Shown: piece after piece, positions 38,401 through 50,149 of the stretch
How the letters are laid out: every line of letters begins with the position of its first letter
Numbering within the stretch: the stretch's first letter is position 1
Assembly: GCF_043380555.1 (NCBI RefSeq)
Contig: NC_091758.1
Span: 39,083,946 to 39,147,945, forward strand
Length of the DNA stretch: 64,000 bases
Direction of reading: 5' to 3'
Source of the DNA: Nothobranchius furzeri
Lineage: Eukaryota; Chordata; Actinopteri; Cyprinodontiformes; Nothobranchiidae
Notes under the pieces: generated by a model
What the model was told of the DNA's origin: nothing
What the model saw: the letters and a program-made list of their open reading frames with translations, nothing else
Database searches by the model: none
Program-made: the position numbers and the translations under genes

Positions 38401-40944
38401 AAAATGTTCTCCTTTTTCTTTCAGTAACCTTGATTTTTATTTGGGGATTCTTAAGAGTTCCACAGTTTTAGCCTGAAAGCAGGTGATCAGTTCCCTCTGT
38501 GATCGTTGGGTTTGGTCTCAGAGATAACCACAGATATTTGTCTTTGTCTGATTCAAACTTCACATTTAAAGCAGCTCAGCCAAGTTTTTGTGTCAGTTTG
38601 CTCTGAAAACTCTGTGTGATAAAACCTTCTGGGTTTTACTCCACAAACCACCTCAGAGTGTGTTTGTGGGAACAGAAACAAAAGGAAACATCCTCTCTCA
38701 GTAGGAAGGCAGGTGATTCAAACCCAACGCAAAGTTTTTGTCGAGAAATAATATTATGAATTTCAGTTTCTGTTTTGCTGCCGAGAAAAAAAAAACCAGC
38801 AGGGAGGAGATCAATCCGAGTTGGCGCTGATGGATGCTGAGGTGGGAGTCGTGCTGTTGAGGTAGGAGCAGGTGAGTCACAACTTCACTTTGTTCTGTCT
38901 GCTTTAACATTATCCACACAGACGGCTCCCACCTTTCTGTAGCGTCCCAGTTCCTTCATTTGCTCCACAAAGCCTCGTGAACTCGAACTGCGATACATCA
39001 CAGAAAATTCCCATCATCCCTCTGTCCTCTGCTGGCTCTCAACCCGGCCTCCACTTGTAGGCTCACACATTTTAGTCTTTCTTTTGTGTCTAAATCCAGC
39101 AAATCAATACGATTCTTGACTTTATAAGTAGAACAGAACATGGTGCAATAAATAAATAAATAAAAATCCTATACTTTTATAGACGGAGCTGCTGATCTGG
39201 TCCTTCAAGCCAGATTATAATGCTGCCACCACTCGCTAAAAAAAGGAGAAAAATAAACTACAGGGTTTACAGATAACTCCACTTAACCCAAAAACACCAA
39301 ATAATGCTCCAGAGAGGTTTTTAAAGGGCAGAACTAAAATCTTTTAAGAATAATCCCTCTCCATCATCGGCTCATTGATACAATCAATCTTCTTCTTTTG
39401 CTGACATGTTTGCTTTTCATCTTCTGGTGAACGAGGAGAGCTGCTCTTCCATTTTTCTCCCTGTGAGGTCTACAGTAGCTGTGATGTCTCCTGTTCCGGT
39501 TTCAGAAGGATCACTCTTTCATTGTGTCTGAACTGGTGTGTGTGTGTGTGTGTGTGTGAGTGAAAGAGAGATGTTTTCTTATGAAACAACGAACTTTGAG
39601 AGAAATACGAAAAGTCAGGCCCTTCGACCTGAATCTGTCACCCTGAGGAGTCTGGAGGTTTTTAATTACCCTCCTGAAGCTTTTGTTCCTTTCCTTTTGG
39701 TGAAGTTTCTGTCTGCAAAGTTTGAGGAGATGATTTTATTCTAGAATCCAAGATCATGGAGACTTTATGTTTAGGGAGAAAAGGTTTCTCTGAAGAGGCG
39801 ATGTAAAGCAGACCAGACTTGAGAAGTTTCTTCCTCAGCATGTTGGTGTAAAGCGGAGTTTAAAGGTATAGCAGAGGATCTCTTCCTTCTGGGATCCTCT
39901 GAACCATTGGTCCACATAACTGTCAATCATTCTGGTGAAGCTTTCATGCAAGGCCATCGTCGTACGTGCTTGTTCCTGGGTTAGTTTTCACTTCCTGCAC
40001 ATGCGCATTCTGCCTATGTGCAGAGCAATGTGCCTTCATTCCTCGCCGTTCTCGCCGGGTTCTTTTGAAAACAGAAAAGTGTCTTTGAGTTTACGATAAG
40101 AAGATAAAGGCCTCCAAAGTAAGAAATAAGACCAGGGTTTTTGTAGGAAGCTCTTTTCAACGATGACGTGATCTGACGGCAAAGGTTGGGCTTCCCACAG
40201 ACGCCTCTGTTGCCGGTTTTCTGCTTGACAGGTAAGCTAAAGTTCAGAATGCTATTTGGAGGAATTTGTTTCAGATTACTGCCAGAAGAACAGCGGCAAG
40301 GCCGGCAGCTGCTTGTAAACAGAGGGTGCACGAGGATAACTGGGCGTTTTCTTACATGGACGTTTTTTCTAAAAGTGTCCGTGTCTGACACGATACACAT
40401 CTGGAACAGCTGCTAGTGATCCACTTCATTAAACAAACACCAGCAGCTAAAATCTGTTCAACATTTGTCACTTTTTTCTTTGTTTTTTACGGGAATAATC
40501 TGCACAAAAAAGCCCTTAACTTTTCATTAGTTGGTTTTGATTCCATGAAAGGACAAACGGACTCCAGTAAAGTGAGGTTTTATGTTAAACTGCACTTATA
40601 TGAAGCGGCGTGCTTTATTTTTGGACTCCTGCTATAAAACCTTCACTTATCTCCATCACACTGATGCAGCACCACTCAGGTGGGACTAAGTGTCAAAACA
40701 ACCTGACAGCCGAAAACATTCAAACTCCTGAAAAGCTGCAAAGAGAAAAGATTGGTGCTTTTTCTGACGACTTGCTGAGGCTTTTCTCTATTAGCCAGAG
40801 ACTATTTTCATATTTGCTGGAAACCAGACGTATGGGAAGAACCTTCATGTGTCCTGCAGAGACAACTGATTCGTCACACAAGCTCAGGCTCCTGGAAGCA
40901 CCAAGGTAGACTCCTAAACACCTGAATTTATCTGATCTCCTACA
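35404..40944. other. No gene recognised over 5.5 kb
   Basis: Short simple repeats only: AAT near 37085-37102, TTA near 38058-38090, TG at about 39537-39559. ORFs scattered through this stretch (for example 35777-36109, 36407-36637, 40014-40400) carry no recognisable domains. This is the longest block here free of identifiable transposons, so conserved non-coding elements are possible but cannot be judged without alignment. Confidence 0.35.
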
Positions 40945-40954
40945 GACTGAATTA

Positions 40955-41313
40955 CATCCATCCATCCATCCATCCATCCATCCATTGTCTGAACCCGCTT
41001 GTCCATGTAGGGTCGCGGGGGGACTGGTGCCTATCTGCAGCGGTTAATGGGCAATCAGGCGGGGTACACCCTGGACAGAGTGCCAGTCCATCGCAGGGCA
41101 ACACAGACTCACAATCATGCACACACACACACACCTGAGGACTATTTAGACAGACCAATTAACCTAAAAGCCATGTTTTTGGACTGTGGGAGGAAGCCGG
41201 AGTACCCAGAGAGAACATGCAAACTCCATGCAGAAAGATCCCAGGCTGGGAAGCGAACCCAGGACCTTCTTGCTGCAAGGCAACAGCTCTAACCACTGTG
41301 CCACTGCACAGCC
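40955..41313 (-). mobile_element. AFC-like tRNA-derived SINE, TSD GACTGAATTA
   Basis: Read on the minus strand it begins with a tRNA-like head (CAGTGGTTAGAGCTGTTGCC as A-box region, then GGGTTCGCTTCCCAG as B box), continues through the family body (TGCATGGAGTTTGCATGTTC, CCACAGTCCAAAAACATG) and ends in ATGG repeats. A perfect 10-bp target duplication GACTGAATTA lies at 40945-40954 and 41314-41323. It is 359 bp, a full-length insertion. Confidence 0.9.
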
Positions 41314-41323
41314 GACTGAATTA

Positions 41324-42236
41324 TATATTCAGTTGAAATAAAAATGTCTGCAAGATAGAACGTTTTAATCCTCTCCTGCAAAACTGATGATGAGATGATG
41401 ATGAGATGTGTTTGAGAAGTGTTTGGTTGGAATCTGAGATGATCCTTTTTCTCCTGCTTCTGCAGTTCTTCACAGAACATTACAGACGAATAATAAAAAC
41501 AAATGTTTAAAACATTTGAATGTGATTAAGTCTAAGGCTGGTGTTTAATCAGATTAATTTAATTAATGCAAATATTTTTCTAAATTCAAGGCATCAGATT
41601 TTCTTTAATAAAATAACCAAGAAGATCTGAATTAAAATGTTTTCTTTTTCCACAAAAGACCAATCAGTCACACTTTCTTTGCGTTGCACGCTTCAAACAA
41701 AAAGCTGCTCTAATTTACTTACAGAGAAAAACAATTAAACAAAGAATAAATAAAAACACAAAGAGACTGTTCTTCAGGCTCGAAGCTGAAAATCCTTCTG
41801 AATAAAAGGCAGAAAGGAAACTGCCAGAAAACATTCGCGGTACGACTGCAAAAAAAAAAAAGAGACAATAGAAGGCACAAAAATAGGAATATCTGAGTTA
41901 TGAAAAGGACGAAGAGACAAACGTTAAGAAATAAACTAATGAAAACTTCACCTGAAAAACTGTATAAATATGTAATGTTCAAGACTAAAAAAATACAAGA
42001 TAAAATAAATGATTTACTTAAAAGAAAATAAATATTTTCTTCTGGTTTTAAAAACTGAAATATTTGTGGAAAAAAACTGTTAATAGTCTAATTTGTGCAA
42101 ATCTTAAATTAACTTATGTTAGACTGATCTTTGAGGTTCAATGAAGTCGTAATTACTTAACCGAGTGAAGTTGTGACATTTTCTTGAAGTTGATGAATGA
42201 AAAAGTATCTTATTTTGTTATCTGATGACAAATCCA

Positions 42237-42237
<1 letters not shown>
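41324..42237. other. No gene recognised
   Basis: AT-rich; the ORFs at 41289-41480 and 41719-41982 have no recognisable domains. Confidence 0.35.

Positions 42238-42289
<52 letters not shown>
42238..42289. repeat. (ACT)n microsatellite, 52 bp
   Basis: Uninterrupted ACT trinucleotides followed by a short AAT/TTA run to about 42310. Confidence 0.95.
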
Positions 42290-42304
42290 ATAATAATTAT
42301 TATT

Positions 42305-43480
42305 ATTATTTGTCGAAGGTTTTGGAAAAACTTGTTCACTCCAAAATCTTAGCCCACATGGAGAATAATTTGCTGTTTGAGTGTGTCAGTCTGCTTTCAG
42401 ACAGCACCATAGCACAGAATCTGCTCTAGTTCCTGTGCTAAATGATATTTTAGTTGCGCCTGATTCTGGTTCTTATGTGCTGCTATACTGTTACTGGATC
42501 CATCAGCGGCTGTTGATACTGTTGACCACCTCATCCTGTTGGATTGAATAGAATCGTGAGTCGGTCTTATGGGTACTACTCTGGACTGGTTTTGCTCTTA
42601 CCTGGCAAACAAATCAGTGCAGATTGGTGTCTGTGCCTCATCCTCCCTCTCATTTGATCGGGGTGTGCCGCAAGGTTCTGTCTTGGGGCCCCTCCTATTT
42701 TCCATCTATCTTCTGCCTTTGGGGAAGATTTTTCAAAGGTATGATATCAGTCACCATTTCTACGCTGGCGATTGCCAGATCTACTTGGCGACAAATACAC
42801 CAAACACGGACTCTCTACTGTCTGAGTGTCTCTCAGATGTGAAGGGATGTTAGCGGCTAACTTCCTCAGACTAAATGAGTTCAAGACTGATTCAACAATT
42901 TTTTAACCAAGAACTATATCTTACACTTCATCTGCTATCAGTCTTCTGAACTTCAACCTCAAACAGTGTGTGACCAACCTTGGGGTGAAATAGGTTCCTA
43001 ACAAACACAAACCGATGCAGTCACATTACCCCGGTTCCAGCACATTTACATTGGCTCCCGGTAGCTTTTAGCGTGAGATTTAAAATTCTGCTCTTTGTGT
43101 TTAATGCTTTAAATGGTCTCACTCCATCCTATCTATCAGATCTGCTCAGTCCTTACGTACCGTCTCACACACTGAGGTTGGCTGACTGCTTGCTGCTCTG
43201 CTCTTCATCCATGAAGTATAAAGCAAGGGGGGAGCGGTCTTTTGTGTATGTTGCCCCGGTGTTTCGGAATGCATTACCCCTCTCACTTAAGCACTCTTCA
43301 TCATTGCTGTTTTTAAATCTTGACTGAAGACCCATTTTTATCGATTGGCTTTTGGGCAGCAATTCCTCTATATTTTTTTCCTGATTGTACTTATCTGTAT
43401 TGTGATGTTATTTTATGATTGTTTTGTGCAGTGTTTTGGTCGTCTCACATGCCTTTTGAAATGTGCTATAAAAATAAAGG
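42305..43480 (+). mobile_element. L2-like LINE fragment, dead
   Basis: Degenerate RT text begins near 42310. 42569-42853 encodes LDWFCSYLANKSVQIGV and GVPQGSVLGPLLFSIYLLPL (motif B), then HHFYAGDCQIYL, where motif C reads YAGD rather than YADD. 43073-43327 encodes RFKILLFVFNALNGLTPSYL and RNALPLSLKHSSS, the C-terminal end. Stops and frameshifts separate the blocks. The 3' end is close to 43480 after GTGCTATAAAAATAAAGG. The clade reading (L2) rests on the C-terminal text. Confidence 0.8.
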
Positions 43481-43991
43481 TGGCAGGGTATGTCCCGATC
43501 CGATCACATGCTCGGAAATCGGCCCCGATCACGTGGTTTCAGACTCGATCGGGTCCAGGCCCCCACAATGCATCTCTGAAATTGAGTCAAACCCGGAAGT
43601 GAAATAAATTGCAGTTCCACGCTCATCCGCTGGGGGCTGGTGTCAGAAACGAGCAAATCCTCATTGGCTCCCATGTTAAAAATACCAATTTCACAGTAGA
43701 AATAAACATGTTTACAGCCTGGTACCAAAACATGTTTTTTGTTTAAATGATCTAGTTTACACTCATGACAACTCTGAGGGAGGTGAATTTTTTTCTCACT
43801 CTTCTGTTTAAGTGTATTAAAAGCCTAAAATTCTGTATAATTAATGAGCATCAGACCCACGTGACCACAGAGCTAGCTCCGTGGAAAGGCCTCAGTAGAG
43901 CCTCGGTCTGGCCTGGAAACTGTTGCGGGATTTTGAGTCTCTGTGTTTGTGTATTCTTGTTTGGATATTATTTGTGCAATTGTTGGACAAA

Positions 43992-44056
43992 ATGACTTGC
44001 TGTGGCATTAATTGCACTAATAGAGCGTCCAAGGAGTCTCCACTTCATTTTTTTCG
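43992..44056 (+). CDS. THAP-type first exon fragment of a transposase
   Basis: ATG opens MTCCGINCTNRASKESPLHF, then one or two residues, and the frame meets CG|GTAAGT, a consensus splice donor at 44057-44062. A CC-x-x-x-C-x-N start with a following basic, then HFF block is the N-terminal C2 half of a THAP zinc finger (C-x2-4-C ... C-x2-H). THAP genes commonly have an intron just after this block. The second half, with the C-x2-H pair, would lie in the next exon, which the LINE insertion at 44160 appears to have separated or removed. It is a transposon fossil, not a host gene, given the flanking inverted ends. Confidence is limited by the short length. Confidence 0.55.
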
Positions 44057-44159
44057 GTAAGTAAAATTATATTTATGCATTTTAGGTCACTGCCGAGCTG
44101 AGCTTAGATTTTAACATGTACTGTTTAACCATGAAATTTAAATGTAATAGGGCAACAGT

Positions 44160-46018
44160 TTGACAACCCCCGGAGTATGTGGCAGGGACTAAACACAATC
44201 ACAGACTTTAGAGGGAGAACCAGCACACCGCAGACCACTGCCTCTCTGTGTGAGGATCCAAACGCATTCTATGCCAGATTCGACACAGCGAACTCCATGA
44301 GACCGGACAGTGAGCGCACCGCGGATGACGTCAGTGCGCACACTGGGTCTGAAGAGGATGTGCGGAGGTGCTTCAGGAGGATGAACGCATGCAAAGCTAC
44401 TGGTCCGGACGGGATTCCCGGCCGCGTCCTCAGGTCATGCGCGGGTCAGCTGGCTGGAGTGTTTACACACATCTTCAACCTTTCCCTCTCTCTGTCTGTA
44501 GTCCCAGCCTGCTTCAAAATGGCCACCATTGTCCCTGTACCCAAATCATCCACCATCTCCACATTGAATGACTGGCGACCTGTAGCCCTGACCCCCATCG
44601 TGAGCAAATGCTTCGAGAAGTTGGTCAGGGACTTCATCTGCTCTGCACGGCCCGATTCACTGGACCCTCTACAGTTTGCATACCGCCACAACAGGTCCAC
44701 TGATGATGCCATAGCCCTGACACTCCATGTTGCCCTGTCACACCTGGAGAAGAGGGGCACGTATGTGAGAATGCTGTTTGTCGATTACAGCTCAGCATTC
44801 AACACCATCGTTCCCTCAAAGCTGGACAGGAAACTGCAGGATCTAGGACTGAGCAGCTCCCTCTGCAGCTGGATCCTGAACTTTCTGTCTGACAGACGCC
44901 AGGTGGTCAGACTGGGCGGCACCACCTCATCTCCCGTAACACTGAACACTGGTGCACCGCAGGGGTGTGTGCTGAGCCCTCTCCTGTACTCACTCTACAC
45001 CTACGACTGCACGGCCACGAGAAACTCCAACATCATTGTGAAGTATGCGGACGACACCACAGTGGTAGGTCTCATCACCAACAACGATGAGACGGCCTAC
45101 AGGGAGGAGATCAGCGCCCTGACCCACTGGTGTCAGGACAACAGTCTCACCCTCAACATCACAAAGACAAAGGAGATGATAATAGACTTCCGGAGGTGCA
45201 GAGGAATACACCCCCCCCATCACCATCAACGGCGACGCTGTGGAGAGGGTGAGCAGTTTCCGATTCCTTGGAGTTCACCTGGCAGAGGATCTTACGTGGT
45301 CAGTGCACACGGAAAATACAGTGAAGAAGGCACAGCAGCGCATCTTCTTTCTCAGAAGACTGAAAAGATTTGGCATGAGCCACCGCATCCTCAGGACCTT
45401 CTATCGGTGTGCCATTGAGAGCATCCTCACTGGATGCATCTCCGCCTGGTATGGCAACAGCACTGCTTACAACCGCAAAGCTCTCCAGAGAGTAGTGCGG
45501 TGTGCAGAAAGGATTTTTGGAGGTGAGCTTCCCTCCCTCCAGGACATCTACAGGAAGCGGTGACTGAGGAAAGCGGGGAGGATCATCAAGGACTCAAGTC
45601 ACCCCAGCCATAAACTGTTCAGACTGCTTCCATCAGAAAGGAGGTTCTGCAGCATCCGGTCCAGAACCAGCAGACTGAGAGACAGCTTTTATCATCAGGC
45701 CATCAGACTGCTGAACACATCGCAGACACCTCACCCTCACTACTGAAACTCCAACATTACACGCTCCATACTGTACATTAATGCCACTGTTTTGCACATA
45801 CCAGCCTCTGTATATAGTATATCTGTTATCTTATTGTTTACTTATTCATTTGTATATTTAGATTAGCCATTTTTATATTTTACATGTTTTTACATTACTG
45901 TATTTTTACAACGTTGTTGCTGTGAAGCTCGCACACAAGAATTTCACTCGCATGTACTGTACCAGTGTACCTGCACATGTGACGTGACAATAAAAGTGAT
46001 TTGATTTGATTTGATTTA
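44160..46018 (+). mobile_element. L2-like LINE, 3' 1.86 kb, full 3' end
   Basis: Contains most of the RT and its C-terminal region, a 3' UTR from 45564, and a 3' tail with GACAATAAAAGTGATTT then GATTT repeats, the terminal signature of this LINE class. The 5' end is truncated near 44160. It is inserted in the THAP-carrying transposon and is the best preserved LINE in the window. Confidence 0.85.
44177..45563 (+). pseudogene. L2-like reverse transcriptase, one frameshift
   Basis: The first frame (44177-45418) has the finger region (CKATGPDGIPGRVLR), PVALTPIVSKCFEKLV, motif A LFVDYSSAFNTI, motif B TGAPQGCVLSPLLYSLYT and motif C KYADDTTVVGL with the catalytic YADD intact. It derails at a run of eight C at 45211-45218. 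The correct downstream protein resumes in another frame at 45240-45563 (SFRFLGVHLAEDLTW, LTGCISAWYGNSTA). The endonuclease domain is missing. One homopolymer indel is the only lesion I see in the RT, so this is a fairly young insertion, or the indel is an assembly error. Confidence 0.85.
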
Positions 46019-46414
46019 AAACCCAGTGCATTTAACATAATGCTGCACTTTAGAAAATGGGTTGAAATATAACATGTTGGTGGAGCTGGGTTCCCACTAT
46101 CAGCTTGTGGAGCTCTCAGGAGACCGATGTTTTCCACCCGGTTCTCCCCTCCCTGCAGCTCCGCGCATCTCTGTCTGATCGTGGCTTCTGTCTGCTGCGC
46201 GGGCTGACGGCTTGTGGAGGTCTCGGAGACCTCTGTGTTCCACCCGGTTTTACCCAGCTGTCAGCCCGGCATATCTCTGACTCAGAAGCTCTGGTGTTGT
46301 GCACAGTTAACTCTGGTTGTAGCGAGGTTGCTACCTCCGTTAGCTTAGCTCCCACCTCCGCTTCAGGTTAGCTTGTAGCTAGTTTGACCAGGTGTCATCA
46401 TTTGATCCCAGCCT

Positions 46415-46580
46415 TACAGCCCCACCCTCAGCTCCACCTCTCTTCCCTTTTATGGAATTGTCTGGGCTTGATGGAACCTGTGACACGGTCAAAATGGCGG
46501 TGGTGGCCACCTCCCATTTTAGCAGAAAAAATTGTTATTGGAGCCTATGGAAACCCATTGTCCATATATTTATGTCGATG
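46415..46580. repeat. Dispersed repeat, second copy at 13056-13215
   Basis: Shares TGGAATTGTCTGGGC and AAAATGGCGGTGGTGGCCAC with 13056-13215, at about 80 per cent by eye. Lies in the right part of the THAP-carrying transposon. Confidence 0.7.
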
Positions 46581-47274
46581 ATCGGGACTCGGGCTTTACT
46601 TCCCGATCCAAGCCCCGATCCGGACTCGGATACTGGGAGAGCAACTTGGTTCTCCTTAAAGGTTGTCAGGCTCCCCTGATGCCCTTAACTCACACACCCA
46701 GAAGGAGCACAAAAAAGATCAGTTTCTACCTATATTATATTATTTATATGGACTCAGTAGCAGGGATTCTTTTGAGCAGAGATGCAGAGCGGCAGGCAGA
46801 CCCCTCATTATTCATGAACTCCAGCTGCGTTCTGCAAACGGCCACAGTAACATTTTCTAAGTGGCGTCACCAAAACATATATAACTAACACACAGTTGTT
46901 CGTGTCCGTTCATTTTCTCTCTGGTAAGTTCTGTCGGTATTTGAGCATGACGTATGGATGCGCTCGCGCTGCAGCGCTCGTCACTGGCGCAGCCGGGCAG
47001 CGTGGCGCACACTCCGCTTTTTTTGCTGTCAATAGATCGATTTGATCTGCTGGTTAGACAGACAGGACAGGAAAATAAAAACCAAGAAAACAAAACAAAG
47101 TTCTTAACAAAAAATGTAGGTAGATTTATCCCACTACACGTTTGTACCTGTGTAAAGCAATAACTTATCAGCATGTAGTATTTATATAGTTGATACAATT
47201 CAGATCATCTTCAAAACTCCGTCCCATGCCCAGGGGCGTATCTAAGCGTTTTGGGGGCCGAGGCAAAATTCAAT

Positions 47275-47330
47275 TCAATTCAATTCAATTCAAAAATACT
47301 TTATTAATCCCAGAGGGAAATTGATTAAAA
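47275..47330 (-). repeat. LINE/SINE 3'-tail fragment
   Basis: TTCAATTCAATTCAATTC, then ACTTTATTAATCCCAGAGGG, the same tail as at 29767-29808. It sits within a CAGGGGCGTATC...GACCCCTG block (47231-47342) that resembles a degraded hAT-like end. Confidence 0.55.
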
Positions 47331-47642
47331 TAGACCCCTGCCAGGTATTTTAATTTGAAGGGCTATCTGTTTTTATATTAGACTTTTTATATTTGCAATA
47401 AAGTCCAAAAGTGAAGAATTTATGTTATTTATTACTTGATTGTTAAAGCTACCTTACAGAAGTGATCTGTTGTAAAAAAAAAAAAAAAAGTAATCAACTA
47501 AAAAATAAGGAACATTCTGGAACTGTTTCTTCCTTTTCTTTATTTTTTATGCAAGTATCGGATCGGGACTCGGTATCGGCAGATTCTCAAAATCAAATGA
47601 CTCGGACTCGAGGCCAAAAAGACCTGGTTGGAACATCCCTAG

Positions 47643-48640
47643 TAATAATAATAATAATTATTATTATTTACCCGTGGACTCATATAGGAAACAGTCCTCA
47701 GCTGTTTTCATCATCTTTAACAAAGGTTTGCAGAGTGAAAAAAGAGCAGTATGTATATCTTTTGCGTCCGTTTATGTCAAATTATTTCTACACCATGTAC
47801 AAACCTCCACACATGTAGCTGATAAAAAAAAACAACTCCTGGGAAATAAACTTTTGGGTGTTATTTGAACTCGAAACACAGAACTAGAGACAGGATGCGT
47901 GGGCGTTTGTTTCTCCAGGAGCAGCAGTGTTGGGTTCTTGTTGTACGTTCCGTCTCGTTCCTACTCCCGTCTGTTTCTGTATTCATTAGTGAGAGCCTGG
48001 CCTTTGTTTACTAATGACGGTGTGGGCGGAGGTTGTAAAATACTCCATCTGAACGGTCCGGATCAGTGATGCTGAGTGAATTCAGGACCAAAGCTTGGAG
48101 GAGGATGAGGAGGTTTCAGCGTGTCGACACAAACTATGAAAGTGGCTGTTAGTTGATTTATTATTATTTTTTGTTTTAGATGTGAAACACAGTTTCCCAA
48201 ATGGATTTGAAAAGTTCAAGCATCAGCTAAGATGATGTATTAGTAACACTCAGGAAGGAAACATTAGATGTATTTTGCATTATTTGACTATTTTGACATT
48301 AAAAATAAATAAAATAACTTAGAAAATCAATGAAATTGATCAAAATCAATTTAAAGGAGAAACATGAAAGAATTCTACAGTGAAATAATAACTAAACAGT
48401 CTAAGGTCCCAATGACGTTGGACGGAAGGTGACGCTGAAACAGATTTTATTCTCAGTTGGCTGAGGGGGGTTGTCAGTTTTTCTCCTTCCAAAAATACTA
48501 CAGAGGGATGAAGACACGACAGGCTGTGAGTTTGTGAGGTTCCTGAGTTTTTTTAAGAACTGAAGCCAGTAAACAGGAGCCACCCAGAAGTTATTTCTAT
48601 CCACATCTTTTAGTTTCAGTTTAATATCGGGCAAACCAGG
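47643..48640. other. No gene recognised
   Basis: Starts with a short AAT/ATT run at 47642-47668. The minus-strand ORF at 48401-48634 has no recognisable domain. Confidence 0.35.
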
Positions 48641-49640
48641 CTGGCCAATGCTGAGACTGGAAAATACCTAGTTCATAACCTCGCTTTGGCGCAGGCTGCA
48701 GGCTGCATCTTTGTTTACATTCTTGCTGCTGCACTCCAAGTAGTACTGGAGGATTTCACTAGGGGGCAAGGTAGAGCACTCAGACCGAATAGAAAACTGG
48801 GTTTGTGGGGTACAAACCAACATGGCAACAATAGAAGAGACTGTTTAGTTTATATATCAAGGCAGAAAAAAAAGACAGCAGCGGTATCAGACAGTATGAA
48901 ATACCTCTAACCAAGAGAAGGAGAGACCATGGCGAGTTTGTCTCGCTCATTTGTCAACTCTTACTGGTTCCTTGCATATTGCAGCATGAGAACACGTTGC
49001 ATTAATTTCGAGGAACGAGCACAAACGATCCTTCAAATCAAAGCAAGTTACGTGAGGCAGCCATTTTAAACACACATACACGTACAAGTGTATTTCCAAA
49101 ACACAACTCAGTTTTAAGGTGACATATGTGGATGAAGGGACTGATGAGTCAATTGTGGCGTTTTACTTCCTTTAATGAGTCATTAACAGCAAAATTAGCT
49201 GGTACTGATCCGTAACTGGTAACATCCAGCAAACTCACGGAACAGGGGTGAGATGGTTACACCTTGTAAGGCAGCAGTAGCTCAGCAGGTTGGCCAGTAA
49301 TTGGAAGGTTGCAGGTTCGATCCCGGCTCCGGACAGAGAATTCTGCTGTTGTGTCCTTGGGTAAGACAGTCCATCTTGCCTGCTGGAGGTGGTCGGAGGG
49401 ACGCCTGTGACACAGTAGCTCCTGTGCTCGACAGCCTCGCCACATCATAGCTCATCACCATCAGTGTGTGAATGTGTGTGTGAATGGATGAATGATACAT
49501 TCTAGTGTAAAGCGCTTTGGAGTTCTTACTCTGGAAGGCACTATGCAAGTGCGGGTCATTTACCATTATAAAATGGACTGCAGTTCCCAAATATGACCAC
49601 AAGATGTCACTCTTACTTAATTCTTACATTTTGTACTTTC
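48641..49640. mobile_element. DNA transposon fragment, related to the ERV flanks
   Basis: Near its right side CTGATCCGTAACTGGTAA and GGACTGCAGTTCCCAAATAT, then GACCACAAGATGTC, match CCGATCAGTAACTGGTAA and GGGCTGCAGTACCCATATTT, then GACCACATGATGTC, at 61735-61830. So it is another copy of the element that now flanks the ERV. Its outer end was not found. A SINE (49266-49567) is inserted in it. Contains GCTGCAGGCTGCATC-type direct repeats. Confidence 0.55.
49266..49567 (+). mobile_element. tRNA-derived SINE (non-AFC type)
   Basis: The head has AGTAGCTCAGCAGGTTGG as A box and GGTTCGATCCC as B box at 49314-49324, spaced as in a tRNA-derived pol III promoter. The body includes TGTCCTTGGGTAAGACA and the tail has GTGAATGGATGAATG then GTAAAGCGCTTTGGAGT. 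It interrupts the DNA element between CACCTTGTAA and ATAAAATGG. It is not a functional tRNA gene, because no cloverleaf acceptor pairing follows the B box. Confidence 0.75.
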
Positions 49641-50149
49641 ATATAAAATTTTATTTTGCGTTTTTATGTGTGAATGAAGATTTGTAGACACATTTCCACG
49701 TTTAAAACTGACCAGTGTGATGAATTGTATTCAACCATGTTCATCTTCGCTTTGTAAAGCTTTGTTTGATCAGTCTCATATTTTCTTACTTGACAAATAA
49801 ATAAAATAAAACGTGTCAGATCATTTTCAGAGCTTCTCACTGCCTCTGCGCTGTCGCTCGGCTGTCACATGAAGTCAAAACATAGTAAAATCATGAATAT
49901 TTAGGAGGGGCTTCTTCTGTTTCACGTGTTGAAGAGGTAGAAAAAACAAGAGTTAATAAAAATCTGATTAGAAACTTTAACATGAAACTAAATTCCCATC
50001 TAATTTAATTTAATCGCAATAGTGTGAAGAACAAGTTTGGCTCGATTGTTTAGTATTACTGTGGTTTTGTTAGTAGTGATGGTGAAAGGCCAGAACCAGC
50101 ACTCTAGAATAAAAATAGAACAGCTTTGTATTTAAAAAAAAACTTTATT
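49641..50149. other. No gene recognised
   Basis: AT-rich. No element ends were identified until AAAGGGGCATTATG at 50152. Confidence 0.35.

Larger units (their letters stand above)
43484..47642 (+). mobile_element. DNA transposon with a THAP-like exon, split by a LINE
   Basis: The left end CAGGGTATGTCCCGATC at 43484 faces the right end GGAACATCCCTAG at 47642 in inverted orientation. GATCGGGACTCGG-type text recurs near 46577 and 47567. The left part holds a 21-codon exon with a THAP-type start (43992-44056). An L2-like LINE (44160-46018) interrupts the body. No transposase core is present. THAP domains occur in P-element-like and Kolobok-like transposases. The 8-bp target duplication of P or hAT elements was not found. 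Confidence 0.6.

Noticed and set aside
47231..47342. A separate small hAT element CAGGGGCG...CCCCTG
   Set aside because: The ends are short and degraded, no target duplication was found, and the middle is mostly the LINE/SINE tail.
49266..49340. A functional tRNA gene
   Set aside because: A and B boxes are present but acceptor-stem pairing is not, and the sequence continues into a SINE body and tail.
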